8,565 bases of DNA, from assembly GCA_022710245.1 (NCBI GenBank), contig JAKLHH010000260.1:1-8565 (forward strand), in the 5' to 3' direction. Under the pieces are notes generated by a model. That model did no database searches and was not told the DNA's origin. It saw nothing but the letters and a program-made list of their open reading frames with translations. Made by a program: the position numbers and the translations under genes. This stretch comes from Myxococcota bacterium. GTDB taxonomy: Bacteria > Myxococcota > Polyangia > GCA-2747355 > JAKLHH01. Shown here one piece after another: positions 1-6,436 of this stretch (position 1 is the stretch's first letter; the number at the start of each line of letters is the position of its first letter).

Positions 1-1
1 C

Positions 2-469
2 AGCCCGGTCGTCGCGATCCGGCCGGGCGGGCGTGTCTTCGTCGCCTGGGAGGACACCTCGCGCGGGCAGCAGGACATCTACACCAACCACTCCGACGAC
101 GGCGGCACGACGTGGGGCGTGGTCGCGCATCGGGTGGACCAGGACACCGCGGGCAGCCACGCGTCCTTCAGCCCCTCGATCGCGGTCTCGCCGAACAACA
201 GCAACGTCTACGTCGCCTGGGAGGACTACCGCAACGGCGCCAAGCGCGACATCTACTTCAGCGTCTCGCTCGACAACGGGGTGACCTGGAACGTCCCCGA
301 CTGGCGCATGAACGAGGGCCTGCCCGCCGGCGCCGCCGACGCGCGCAGCCCGCTCGTCTGGGCCAGCGCGGGGCGGGCCACGGTGGTGTGGGTCGACAAC
401 CGCACGGGCCTGGCCGGGGCGCTCACGACGGGCGCCAACGCGGACATCTACTCGACGTATCTGGAGTGA
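2..469 (+). CDS. BNR/Asp-box repeat protein, 3' fragment (5' end outside window)
   Basis: This is the last 155 codons of a gene that starts before the window; the frame is open from base 2 to the TGA at 467-469. It shows two Asp-box motifs (S-x-D-x-G-x-T-W type), SDDGGTTW and SLDNGVTW. Each is preceded by a similar strand pattern, VFVAWEDTSRGQQDIY and VYVAWEDYRNGAKRDIY, and a third decayed unit (VVWVDNRTG...ADIYSTYLE) closes the protein. Repeated 'VAWED..G..DIY' blades with Asp boxes are typical of the sialidase/BNR beta-propeller superfamily. Such proteins are usually secreted; many are glycan-binding or structural rather than enzymatic. No catalytic sialidase residue (Arg triad, Tyr/Glu) can be assigned from this tail, so sialidase activity is not claimed. 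The gene ends into a long repeat region with no visible terminator. Confidence 0.82.
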   Translation, partial: SPVVAIRPGGRVFVAWEDTSRGQQDIYTNHSDDGGTTWGVVAHRVDQDTAGSHASFSPSIAVSPNNSNVYVAWEDYRNGAKRDIYFSVSLDNGVTWNVPDWRMNEGLPAGAADARSPLVWASAGRATVVWVDNRTGLAGALTTGANADIYSTYLE

Positions 470-498
470 GCCTCCTGCCTCTGCGTCGCCCGCTCTGA

Positions 499-697
499 CC
501 CTCCTCGCCTTCGCCCTCGCCCTCGCGCCTTCGCGCCTTCGCGCCTTCGCGCCTTCGCGCCTTCGCCATCGCGCCCTCGCCCTCGCGCCCTCGCGCCTTC
601 GCCCTCGCGCCCTCGCGCCTTGGCGCCTTCGCCCTCGCGCCCTCGCGCCTTCGCCCTCGCGCCCTCGCGCCTTCGCCTCGCCCCTCGCTCGCTTCTC
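499..697. repeat. A-free mixed 8-mer/6-mer tandem array
   Basis: This low-complexity stretch is built from two interleaved words, GCGCCTTC/GCGCCCTC (8 bp) and GCCCTC (6 bp). It begins with about five consecutive 8-mers (roughly 525-565) and then settles into an alternating 8+6 pattern. The plus strand has a single A (568) between 499 and 697. Because 8- and 6-bp units are mixed, no reading frame is kept, so the array is non-coding. It begins about 30 bp after the stop of the BNR gene. Slippage expansion is the likely origin. Confidence 0.85.
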
Positions 698-980
698 AGC
701 GAGTGATTGCCATTGGCCGCGGCGTGCTGGCGTCAGCCTCACCCGCACGAGCCCGGGCCCCGCCTCGCCCAGTCCATCGGGGAGCCCCAAGCGCGCAGAC
801 GCGTCTGCTTCTCCTCGGCGCACCTCTCGCGCGCAGGCGCCTCTGCACTGAGCCTCGTCGCGGGAAGACAGGCGCCGAGACCACAAACGCGAGCAGGCTG
901 TCGAGGAGCCTCGAGCCCTCGACGAGCCCCCCACAAGCTCCCCGATGGAGTGGGCGAGGCGCCGGCGCAGCCGGGCCCGG
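698..980. other. Intergenic region without a recognisable gene
   Basis: No open frame here has convincing protein character; the overlapping frames are Arg/Pro/Ala-rich in every phase, as expected for GC-rich non-coding DNA. The only local structure noted is a 7-bp hairpin, GTCGAGG / CCTCGAC (900-906 with 917-923, 10-nt loop). It is not followed by a T-tract, so it is not called a terminator. Confidence 0.5.
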
Positions 981-1229
981 GCGGCGCAGGTCCGGCGTGC
1001 CTGCGGCGAAGGTTCGACGTGCCTGCGGCGCAGGTCCGGTGTGCCTGCGGCGCAGGTCCGGCGTGCCTGCGGCGCAGGTCCGGCGTGCCTGCGGCGCAGG
1101 TCCGACGTGCCTGCGGCGCAGGTTCGACGTGCCTGCGGCGCAGGTCCGACGTGCCTGCGGCGCAGGTTCGACGTGCCTGCGGCGCAGGTTCGACGTGCCT
1201 GCGGCGCAGGTCCGACGTGCCTGCGGCGC
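981..1229. repeat. 22-bp tandem array, about 11 copies, each with a perfect dyad
   Basis: Units beginning GTGCCTGCGG start at 997, 1019, 1041, 1063, 1085, 1107, 1129, 1151, 1173, 1195 and 1217, an exact 22-bp period, with a partial unit at each end. Every full unit except the first contains CCTGCGGCGCAGG, a perfect 6-bp inverted repeat around one central base. The unit at 997 has an A that breaks the dyad. Variation is confined to the link between dyads (TCCGGC, TCCGAC, TTCGAC, TCCGGT). Since 22 is not a multiple of 3, all three forward frames read through it as 22-aa periodic Arg/Ala/Cys peptides, which are artefacts. Confidence 0.93.
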
Positions 1230-1475
1230 TGACGCCAGCGCCAGAGTCGGCGCTGATTCCTAACGCTTGAATGTATCCGCCTTAAACAAGAGCGACGTCG
1301 TGCGGGGACCCCCGCTCGCGGGCCTCCCCACCCCTCGCGTCCTCGCGGGCGAGATCCGTGCGGACCGCCACCGTCGGTGCCCGCTGCGGGCGACGAGGGG
1401 CGGGCGGGGCCATGAAGGCTGCGGTCGTGAGTCGTGAGGTTTCGCTGTGAGGACGACCGTCGACGACCAAGCCCT
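1230..1475. other. Intergenic region with a small AT-richer island
   Basis: No gene is recognised. Positions about 1255-1295 are distinctly less GC-rich than the surroundings (TTCCTAACGCTTGAATGTAT, then CCTTAAACAAG), but no -35/-10 pair with acceptable spacing was found on either strand. Just before it, AGCGCC (1238-1243) can pair with GGCGCT on either side. The rest is ordinary GC-rich sequence. Confidence 0.4.
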
Positions 1476-1526
1476 GAGTGTCAGGACCGCCCCGTCTGAA
1501 TCTCAGACCCACCGGTCCTGACACTC
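1476..1526. repeat. Nested perfect hairpin, copy 1
   Basis: The outer arms GAGTGTCAGGACCG and CGGTCCTGACACTC pair perfectly (14 bp). Inside, after a 4x4 internal loop (CCCC/CCAC), GTCTGA pairs with TCAGAC around the loop ATC. No T-tract follows on either strand, so an intrinsic terminator is unlikely. The form resembles palindromic intergenic repeats of the REP/MITE kind, though the family is not recognised. Confidence 0.88.
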
Positions 1527-1556
1527 CGCGCGCCGTCGAGACCCGACGGTTCCTCG

Positions 1557-2126
1557 TCACGCCACGCAAACCTGCGAATCCTGGTGCCCCATCGACGGCA
1601 CAGCGACGGCGATGATGGGTTCCTGCACGTCAGGAGTGTCAGGACCGCCCCGTCTGAATCTCAGACCCACCGGTCCTGACACTCCGCGCGTCTGCCGAGC
1701 CCCGACGGTTCCTCGCCACGCCACGCAAGCCTGCGAATCCAGGTGCCCCATCGACGGCACAGCGACGGCAATGGTGGGCTCCCGCACGTCGCGAGTGCTG
1801 GGCGCCTCAGCGCTCGCGCTGGGCGAGGAAGCTCGGGCAAAGCGCCGCCACCCGCCGAGCTGCTGCAACAGGTGGAGCTGGCGGCGATCGATCGCATCGA
1901 CGAGCGCTGGGCGGGACGGCGGGGCCGTCATGCTGTGCAGCCGGCGCGTGCTGATGCCGAGGAGCGACGCGAGCTGTCTGGGTGCGAGGCGACCTCCAGC
2001 CACCTCGATCGCAGCCCGCCGTGCCTCGACCGCCTCGCCGGCCCTTGCCTCCCGCGGAAGGCTGTCGTAGCGCGCGCAGCGTGATCTCGACGCGGGAGGT
2101 CCGCGTGCATCCGGGCGTGATGGCAA
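1557..2126 (-). pseudogene. Possible relic or small gene with an HTH-like segment
   Basis: A minus-strand frame ending with TGA at 1557-1559 has protein-like character between about 2080 and 1820: RARYDSLPREARAGEA, then an acidic/basic helix, then GGRLAPRQLASLLGISTRRL (about 1995-1935). The last part looks like a helix-turn-helix ('..QLASLLGIS.R.L..'), as in small Xre/antitoxin-type or excisionase-type DNA-binding proteins. The C-terminal third lies inside the 158-bp tandem repeats and reads the same peptide twice (IAVAVPSMGH), which suggests repeat DNA joined to or overrunning an older gene end. No ATG is available; TTG at 2126 or GTG at 2153 could start it, but neither has a good ribosome binding site. 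It could also be a chance open frame, since long antisense frames are common at this GC content. Confidence 0.25.
1633..1685. repeat. Nested perfect hairpin, copy 2
   Basis: This has the same structure as the first copy, with the outer stem extended by one more pair (GGAGTGTC / GACACTCC ends, 15 bp). The 56 bases starting at 1635 are identical to copy 1, while sequence further along the repeat unit has diverged, so the hairpin is the most conserved part of the repeat. Confidence 0.88.
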
Positions 2127-2144
2127 CGCGCGAGCCCGGTGCGG

Positions 2145-2150
2145 TAGACT
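2145..2150 (+). promoter_or_regulatory. Candidate -10 element (TAGACT) for leaderless kinase operon
   Basis: TAGACT matches the T-A---T core of a sigma70-type -10 box and lies 6 bp before the GTG start at 2157. That would place transcription initiation at or next to the start codon, giving a leaderless message. No Shine-Dalgarno sequence precedes this GTG, which fits. A convincing -35 box was not found, so this remains weak. Confidence 0.3.
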
Positions 2151-2156
2151 CACGGC

Positions 2157-5100
2157 GTGCGCCCCCTGCCCCGAGTCCCCGCCCTCGTCCACGCCGTCGT
2201 GATGCTGCTCGGCGTTGGCGCGGGCGTGGGCGTGGGCATGGGCGGGGTGCTCGAGCACGACGCCCACGCGAAGCCCCTCTGGCACTTCCGCACCTTCACC
2301 ACCGCGGACGGTCTCGCACACAACATCGTTCGCGACGTCCTCGAGACTCGCGACGGCGGTCTCTGGTTCGCCACCCTCGGCGGGATCACCCGCTACGAGC
2401 CGCGGCGCTGCCGCTACGAGATCTTCCCCCTGCCGGGCGCGGCCGCGCGGCTGGAGGTGATGGATCTCGAGGAGTCCGCCGACGGCACCCTCTGGGCGGC
2501 GACGCGCGGGGCCGGCGTGGGTCAGCTCCGCGCCGGGCGCTGGACCTGGCACACGACGCGCCAGGGCCTGCCCTCGGACGAGGTGACCGCCCTCCTCATC
2601 GATCGCGCGGGGCGCGTCTGGGCCACGCCGGCGGGCGGTGGGCTGGCGCGCCTCGAGGGGGCGCGCTGGCGCACGCTCGGGCCCGCGGACGGGCTCGGCC
2701 GCGGCGAGGTCGCGCGCTGCAGCCAGCTCCGCTCGGGGGCCATCGCCTGCGGCACCTTCGAGGCGGCCCGCATGCTCTGGCTGGAGGGCGCGCGCTGGCG
2801 GAGCGTGGCCATCGACGCCCCCACCCGCCGGCCCTTCCACGTGCACACGGTCCTCGAGGCGAGGAGCGGCGAGCTCTGGGTCGCCACCAAGGGGGCCGGC
2901 GTGCTGCAGGGCCGGCGCACGCCTGCGGGGTACCAGTGGCGCGTGCACGACACCACCAGCGGCCTCGCGGGCAACCGCGTCAGCGCGCTCCTCGAAGATC
3001 GCGCCGGTGCTCTCTGGGTCACCACCTCGGCCGGGGTCTCGCGCTGGGACGGCCGCGCCTGGCAGAGCCTGAACCGGCAGGATGGCCTCGCGAGCGATCA
3101 GCTCTCCAGCGTCACCGAGACCCGCGACGGCGCGCTCTGGTTCGGCACCCTCGGCGGCGGCGCGTCCCGCCACGCGCCCTCGCGCTGGGAGCGGATCGGC
3201 GAGGCCGAGGGGCTGCCCAGCGAGAGCCTCACCGGCGGGCTCCTGGTCTCGCGCGACGGCAGCCTCTGGGCCGGCACCAACGAGGGGCTGGCGGTGCTGC
3301 GGCAGGGGCGCTGGTCGACGCAGCGCGCGGGCGAGCTCGCGATGGATCGGGTGAGCCACCTCCTCGAGGCGCGCGACGGGGCGCTCTGGGTCGCGACCCG
3401 CGGCGGCGTGCGGATCTCCAGGCGCGGCGTCTGGCACCAGCTCGCCGGCGGTCAGGGCGCGGACCGCGGGCCGATCCACGGCAACGTGCGGCACCTGGTC
3501 GAGGACCGGGGAGGCCGCGTCTGGCTCGCCACCGCGGGCGGCGTCAGCGTCACCGATCGCGGCGAGCGCTGGCGCGCCTACACCGCCGCCGACGGGCTGC
3601 CGTCCTCGGCGGTGAACGACCTGCTCGTCGACGAGGGCGGGCGCCTCTGGGCGGCCACCGACGCGGGCGCCGCGCGGCTCGAGGGCGAGCGCTGGGCCGT
3701 GCTCCCGGGCCCGGCCGAGTCTCGCGGCGACCGCATCCTCGGGCTCGCCATCGACGGTCGCGGCCAGCTCTGGGCCTCCGGGCTCGAGGGGATCTCGCGC
3801 CTGGAGAACGAGCGCTGGGCGCCGGCGCCCGCGAGCCCGTGGATCCCGCCTGGGGTCTACGCCCGCTCCGTCGTCGCCACCCCCGACGGCAGCCTCTGGT
3901 TCCTGGTCCGCGGGCAGGGCGTCCGCCGGCTGCGCGAGGGGATCTGGACCGGCTTCAGCACGCGCGACGGCCTCAGCTCCGACACGGTGAGCGACGTCGA
4001 CGTGGCGCCCGACGGCGCGCTGCTCTTCTCCACGCTGGGAGGCGGCCTCAGCCGCTACCGCCCCGATCGCGATCCGCCGGACACGCAGCTGGGCGCGCCG
4101 ATCCGCGGTCGCGCCCCGCGCGCGGCGTCCACCGTCGTGTACGGCGAGGAGGCGGTGATCAGCTTCGCCGGCCAGGACGTGCTCAAGGACACGGAGACCG
4201 CCGACCTCCTCTACTCGTACCGCGTGGACGCCGGCCCCTGGTCGGCCTTCGCCCGCGACCCGCGCGCCCTCCTCGGCCGCCTCCCGGCGGGCGCGCACAG
4301 CTTCGAGGTCCGCGCCATGGACCTCGACATGAACATCGATCCGACGCCGGCCGTGCACCGCTTCCGCGTGGTGCGGCCCTGGTGGAGCGAGCCGTGGCTC
4401 CTCGCCGTCGTCGGGCTCACGCTCCTCTTCGGCATCTACGCCGGCCTCCGCCTGATGCGCGCCGTGGCGCGGGAGCGCGCCGCGGTGGCGCGGGAGCGCG
4501 CCGCGGTGGATCGCGAGCGGGTCGCGGTCGCGAAGGAGCAGGGCGTGGTCGGCCAGCAGCGGCAGTTCGTCCGCCTCGCCTCGCACGAGCTGCGCAAGCC
4601 GCTCGCTCGCCTCGCGCACCGCGCCGAGATGCTGGTGGAGCCGGCCACCCTCGAGCGCGGCAAGCTCGGCGAGTACGCGCGGGCCATCGGCGACGACAGC
4701 CGGCAGCTCGCCCGCCTCGTCGAGCAGCTCCTCGATCAGTCCCGGATGCAGGCCGGCCTGCAGCTCACCCTGCAGGAGGGCGACCTGCGCGAGCTGGCGG
4801 CGAAGCTCACCCTGGAGCTCGCCCAGGAGCCGGGCGGCGCGGTCCTCACGGCGCGGCCCGCCGAGCGCGCCCTGCCCGTCCGCCACGACCCCTTCTACCT
4901 GACCCTCGCGGTCCGCAACCTGCTCGACAACGCGCTGAAGTACGCGGCCGACGCCGGGCCCATCGAGGTGGTGAGCGAGGCCCGCGGCGAGCAGGCGCGC
5001 CTCCTGGTCCGCGACCAGGGGCCGGGCATCCCCGAGGAGGAGCGCGCCCGTCTCTTCGAGCCGTTCTTTCGCGGCCGCGCGCCGGGCACGACGACCCATA

Positions 5101-5243
5101 GCGGGTTCGGGCTCGGCCTCGCGTTCGCCCGCGACATCGCCCGCGCGCACGGCGGCGAGCTGACCCTGGAGCCGTCCGAGCGCGGCTGCGTCTTCTGCCT
5201 CGCCCTCCCGCTCGTCGGACCGGGCGAGCCGGGAGCGAGCTAG
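2157..5243 (+). CDS. Two-component sensor histidine kinase, Reg_prop propellers + Y_Y_Y domain
   Basis: This is a 1028-aa membrane sensor kinase. Residues 1 to about 38 form a signal peptide (MRPLPRVPALVHAVV..., cleavage likely after DAHA). Residues about 42-640 carry repeated blades of the form DGxLWxxTxxGxxR: 13 clear motifs and one degenerate, matching two seven-bladed propellers. Residues about 658-738 resemble a Y_Y_Y domain (LLYSYRVDAGPWSAF ... AHSFEVRAMDLDMN). One membrane helix follows (about 746-768), then a heptad linker (770-797). HisKA has the H-box FVRLASHELRKPLARL with His810. The ATPase has the N-box RNLLDNALKYA (Asn921, Asn925), the G1 box DQGPGIP (from Asp953), the F-box LFEPFF and the G2 box GFGLGLA (from Gly983). 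All catalytic motifs are present and no receiver domain is fused. The expected role is autophosphorylation in response to a periplasmic or surface ligand, and phosphotransfer to the regulator encoded 24 bp downstream. GTG at 2157 is preferred to ATG 2202 because it supplies the basic n-region of the signal peptide. Confidence 0.93.
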   Translation: MRPLPRVPALVHAVVMLLGVGAGVGVGMGGVLEHDAHAKPLWHFRTFTTADGLAHNIVRDVLETRDGGLWFATLGGITRYEPRRCRYEIFPLPGAAARLEVMDLEESADGTLWAATRGAGVGQLRAGRWTWHTTRQGLPSDEVTALLIDRAGRVWATPAGGGLARLEGARWRTLGPADGLGRGEVARCSQLRSGAIACGTFEAARMLWLEGARWRSVAIDAPTRRPFHVHTVLEARSGELWVATKGAGVLQGRRTPAGYQWRVHDTTSGLAGNRVSALLEDRAGALWVTTSAGVSRWDGRAWQSLNRQDGLASDQLSSVTETRDGALWFGTLGGGASRHAPSRWERIGEAEGLPSESLTGGLLVSRDGSLWAGTNEGLAVLRQGRWSTQRAGELAMDRVSHLLEARDGALWVATRGGVRISRRGVWHQLAGGQGADRGPIHGNVRHLVEDRGGRVWLATAGGVSVTDRGERWRAYTAADGLPSSAVNDLLVDEGGRLWAATDAGAARLEGERWAVLPGPAESRGDRILGLAIDGRGQLWASGLEGISRLENERWAPAPASPWIPPGVYARSVVATPDGSLWFLVRGQGVRRLREGIWTGFSTRDGLSSDTVSDVDVAPDGALLFSTLGGGLSRYRPDRDPPDTQLGAPIRGRAPRAASTVVYGEEAVISFAGQDVLKDTETADLLYSYRVDAGPWSAFARDPRALLGRLPAGAHSFEVRAMDLDMNIDPTPAVHRFRVVRPWWSEPWLLAVVGLTLLFGIYAGLRLMRAVARERAAVARERAAVDRERVAVAKEQGVVGQQRQFVRLASHELRKPLARLAHRAEMLVEPATLERGKLGEYARAIGDDSRQLARLVEQLLDQSRMQAGLQLTLQEGDLRELAAKLTLELAQEPGGAVLTARPAERALPVRHDPFYLTLAVRNLLDNALKYAADAGPIEVVSEARGEQARLLVRDQGPGIPEEERARLFEPFFRGRAPGTTTHSGFGLGLAFARDIARAHGGELTLEPSERGCVFCLALPLVGPGEPGAS
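4464..4547 (+). repeat. 21-bp repeat encoding heptad linker of the kinase
   Basis: Four consecutive 21-bp units (4464-4484, 4485-4505, 4506-4526, 4527-4547) encode VARERAA, VARERAA, VDRERVA and VAKEQGV (residues 770-797). The first two units are identical in DNA. The peptide has valine or alanine every 3-4 residues and charged positions between, which suits a coiled-coil signalling helix joining the membrane segment to HisKA. Confidence 0.85.
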
Positions 5244-5267
5244 GCTGGAGCAACGACTGGAGCGCCC

Positions 5268-5948
5268 ATGGAGCGTCTGCTGATCATCGACGACGACGTG
5301 GAGACGACGAAGATCTGGCGGGACTACTTCGAGAGCCGCGGCTACGAGGTCTTCACCGCGCACGACACCGCGGGCGGCATCGACGCCGCGCGGCGCACGC
5401 GCCCCGGCTGCATCCTCCTCGACGTCCGCTTCGATCGCGAGGGCGACGAGGCGGGCTACCTCGCCTGCCGCAAGCTCCGCGAGCACCACCACGGCCCCAT
5501 CATCATGCTCTCGGCCTACAAGGTGGACCCGCTGGAGAAGGTGCAGGGCCTCGAGTTCGGCGCCACCGGGTACCTGGAGAAGACCATCAGCCTGCGCGAG
5601 CTCGAGAGCTGGGTGACCGCGCAGCTCAAGGCCTTCGGACACCAGGTCTTCCGCGTCGGCCCGGCCGGCGCCGTCGAGGTGGACACGCGGCAGCGCGAGG
5701 TGCGCAAGGGCGGGAAGGCCCTGCCGCTGACGCAGACCGAGTACCGCCTCCTCGCCTTCCTCTGCGCCCACCGCGGCGAGCCACAGCGCAAGTCCGACCT
5801 CCTCGATCTCCTCTACGCCGATGACCCCGAGGCGACCGAGTCGCGCCTCACCTCGCACATCTACAACCTGCGGCGACAGGTCGAGGACAACCCGAGCAAG
5901 CCCCAGGTGATCCTCACCGTGCACGGGTTCGGCTACCGGGTCCCCTGA
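5268..5948 (+). CDS. OmpR-family response regulator (REC + winged helix)
   Basis: This 226-aa protein has an N-terminal receiver domain and a C-terminal OmpR/PhoB winged-helix DNA-binding domain. The acidic cluster is IIDDD (Asp8-Asp10), the phospho-acceptor is Asp52 in ILLDVRF, the switch Ser/Thr is Ser82 (IIMLSAY), and the conserved Lys is Lys105 (GYLEK). Lys105 is followed by Thr rather than the usual Pro, and the loop after Asp52 is an unusual acidic FDREGDEAGY. The effector domain (about 126-226) shows LPLTQTEYRLLAFLCAHRGE, the recognition-helix region ESRLTSHIYNLRRQVED and the wing VHGFGYRVP at the very C-terminus, as in complete family members. ATG 5268 is supported by GGAG at 5259-5262, five bases upstream. 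It lies 24 bp after the kinase stop on the same strand, so the two are almost certainly co-transcribed and a cognate pair. Target genes cannot be told from sequence. Confidence 0.95.
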   Translation: MERLLIIDDDVETTKIWRDYFESRGYEVFTAHDTAGGIDAARRTRPGCILLDVRFDREGDEAGYLACRKLREHHHGPIIMLSAYKVDPLEKVQGLEFGATGYLEKTISLRELESWVTAQLKAFGHQVFRVGPAGAVEVDTRQREVRKGGKALPLTQTEYRLLAFLCAHRGEPQRKSDLLDLLYADDPEATESRLTSHIYNLRRQVEDNPSKPQVILTVHGFGYRVP

Positions 5949-6080
5949 GCGGCCCTCGTAGACCACGCACGGATCCGGCCACCGGGTGGCCTGACGGCCC
6001 GCGGACCTTGCATGGGTCCGGCAGCCGGGCGGCCTGACGGCCCGCGGACCTTGCATGGGTCCGGCAGCCGGGCGGCCTGA
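5944..6080. repeat. 43-bp repeat family, three copies, first overlapping the regulator stop codon
   Basis: The word GGCCTGA recurs at 5988, 6031 and 6074, an exact 43-bp period. The units at 5995-6037 and 6038-6080 are identical. The first unit (about 5944-5994) is divergent and begins at the CCTGA that contains the TGA stop of the response regulator. Each of the identical units can form GGACC-TTGCATG-GGTCC with additional GCCCG/CGGGC pairing outside it. The array is non-coding (43 is not a multiple of 3). Confidence 0.88.
5977..5991 (+). terminator. GC-rich hairpin after the regulator gene (no T-tract)
   Basis: GGCCAC-CGG-GTGGCC is a perfect 6-bp stem with a 3-nt loop, 29 bp beyond the stop of the response regulator. 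It lacks a following T-run, so it is at best a weak or atypical terminator or an RNA 3'-end stabiliser. It sits within the first 43-bp repeat copy. Confidence 0.2.
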
Positions 6081-6093
6081 CCAACCCTCGAGA

Positions 6094-6315
6094 GCATCTT
6101 TGCCCTCGGCGAGCAAGGTCAGGGGGTGGGCCGATCCTCCCGGCCCGCCATCTTGCCCTCGAGGGCAAGGTCAGGGGGCGGGTCTCCGGTCCCACCGCCA
6201 ACCTTGCGCGAATTCGCGCAATGACAGAGGGCAGATCTGGGGTCCCCCCAACAATCTTGCGCGAATTCGCGCAAGCTTCGGGGGTGGGTCTCCGGTCCCA
6301 CCGCCAACCTTGCGC
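6094..6315. repeat. ~53-bp repeat family with long perfect palindromes
   Basis: Units begin near 6098, 6152, 6203, 6256 and 6309 (spacing 51-54 bp). Their cores are perfect palindromes in three cases: CTTGCCCTCGAGGGCAAG (6152-6169), TTGCGCGAATTCGCGCAA (6204-6221) and CTTGCGCGAATTCGCGCAAG (6256-6275). The first unit is a damaged palindrome and the last is cut off after CTTGCGC. Between cores lies a second stem, clearest as GGTGGG-TCTCCGGT-CCCACC (6283-6302). No gene is encoded. Confidence 0.9.
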
Positions 6316-6436
6316 TCGATGATTTCGGCATCTGAGCTCGATCACGGCCGAGTGCACGTCGCCCGGACGCTGAGGGCACGGCATCTTCGAGAGGTCTCCG
6401 CCTGTCCCATGGCGCGGCGCGCGGCGTGATCGTCGA
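6316..6436. other. Intergenic spacer, nothing recognised
   Basis: This short stretch lies between two repeat families. It has no repeat, no convincing frame and no strong structure. Confidence 0.4.

Larger units (their letters stand above)
1476..1793. repeat. Tandem pair of a ~158-bp unit containing a nested hairpin
   Basis: Copy 1 covers about 1476-1634 and copy 2 about 1635-1793. The first 56 bases (1477-1532 and 1635-1690) are identical; the rest is clearly homologous but carries scattered substitutions and a one-base indel. A decayed start of a third copy may follow from about 1786 (GAGTGCTGGGCGCC against GAGTGTCAGGACCGCC). The identical part is a long palindromic element, described separately. 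No transposase or integrase is nearby. Confidence 0.9.

Noticed and set aside
1011..1217. GGTTCGA words resembling a tRNA T-arm
   Set aside because: They recur every 22 or 44 bp as part of the array, and no cloverleaf can be drawn around them.
981..1229. CRISPR array
   Set aside because: Units are contiguous 22-bp repeats without unique spacers, and no cas genes are present.
703..1270. Forward frames giving Cys/Arg repeat proteins over the 22-bp array
   Set aside because: All three frames are equally open because 22 bp rotates the frame; there is no ribosome site and no sensible N-terminus.
1230..1300. Promoter in the AT-richer island
   Set aside because: No -35/-10 pair with 16-18 bp spacing was found on either strand.
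1282..1569. A 95-codon minus-strand ORF beginning in the first 158-bp repeat
   Set aside because: It is mostly Arg/Pro/Ala sequence with no ribosome site, and its N-terminus is translated repeat.
1476..1685. Intrinsic bidirectional terminators
   Set aside because: The hairpins are strong but no T-run follows on either strand.
1557..6116. A 1519-codon open frame on the minus strand across the kinase and regulator genes
   Set aside because: It is antisense to two well-supported genes and reads as Ala/Arg/Glu/Gly-rich sequence without domain structure, as expected when codon third positions are almost all G or C.
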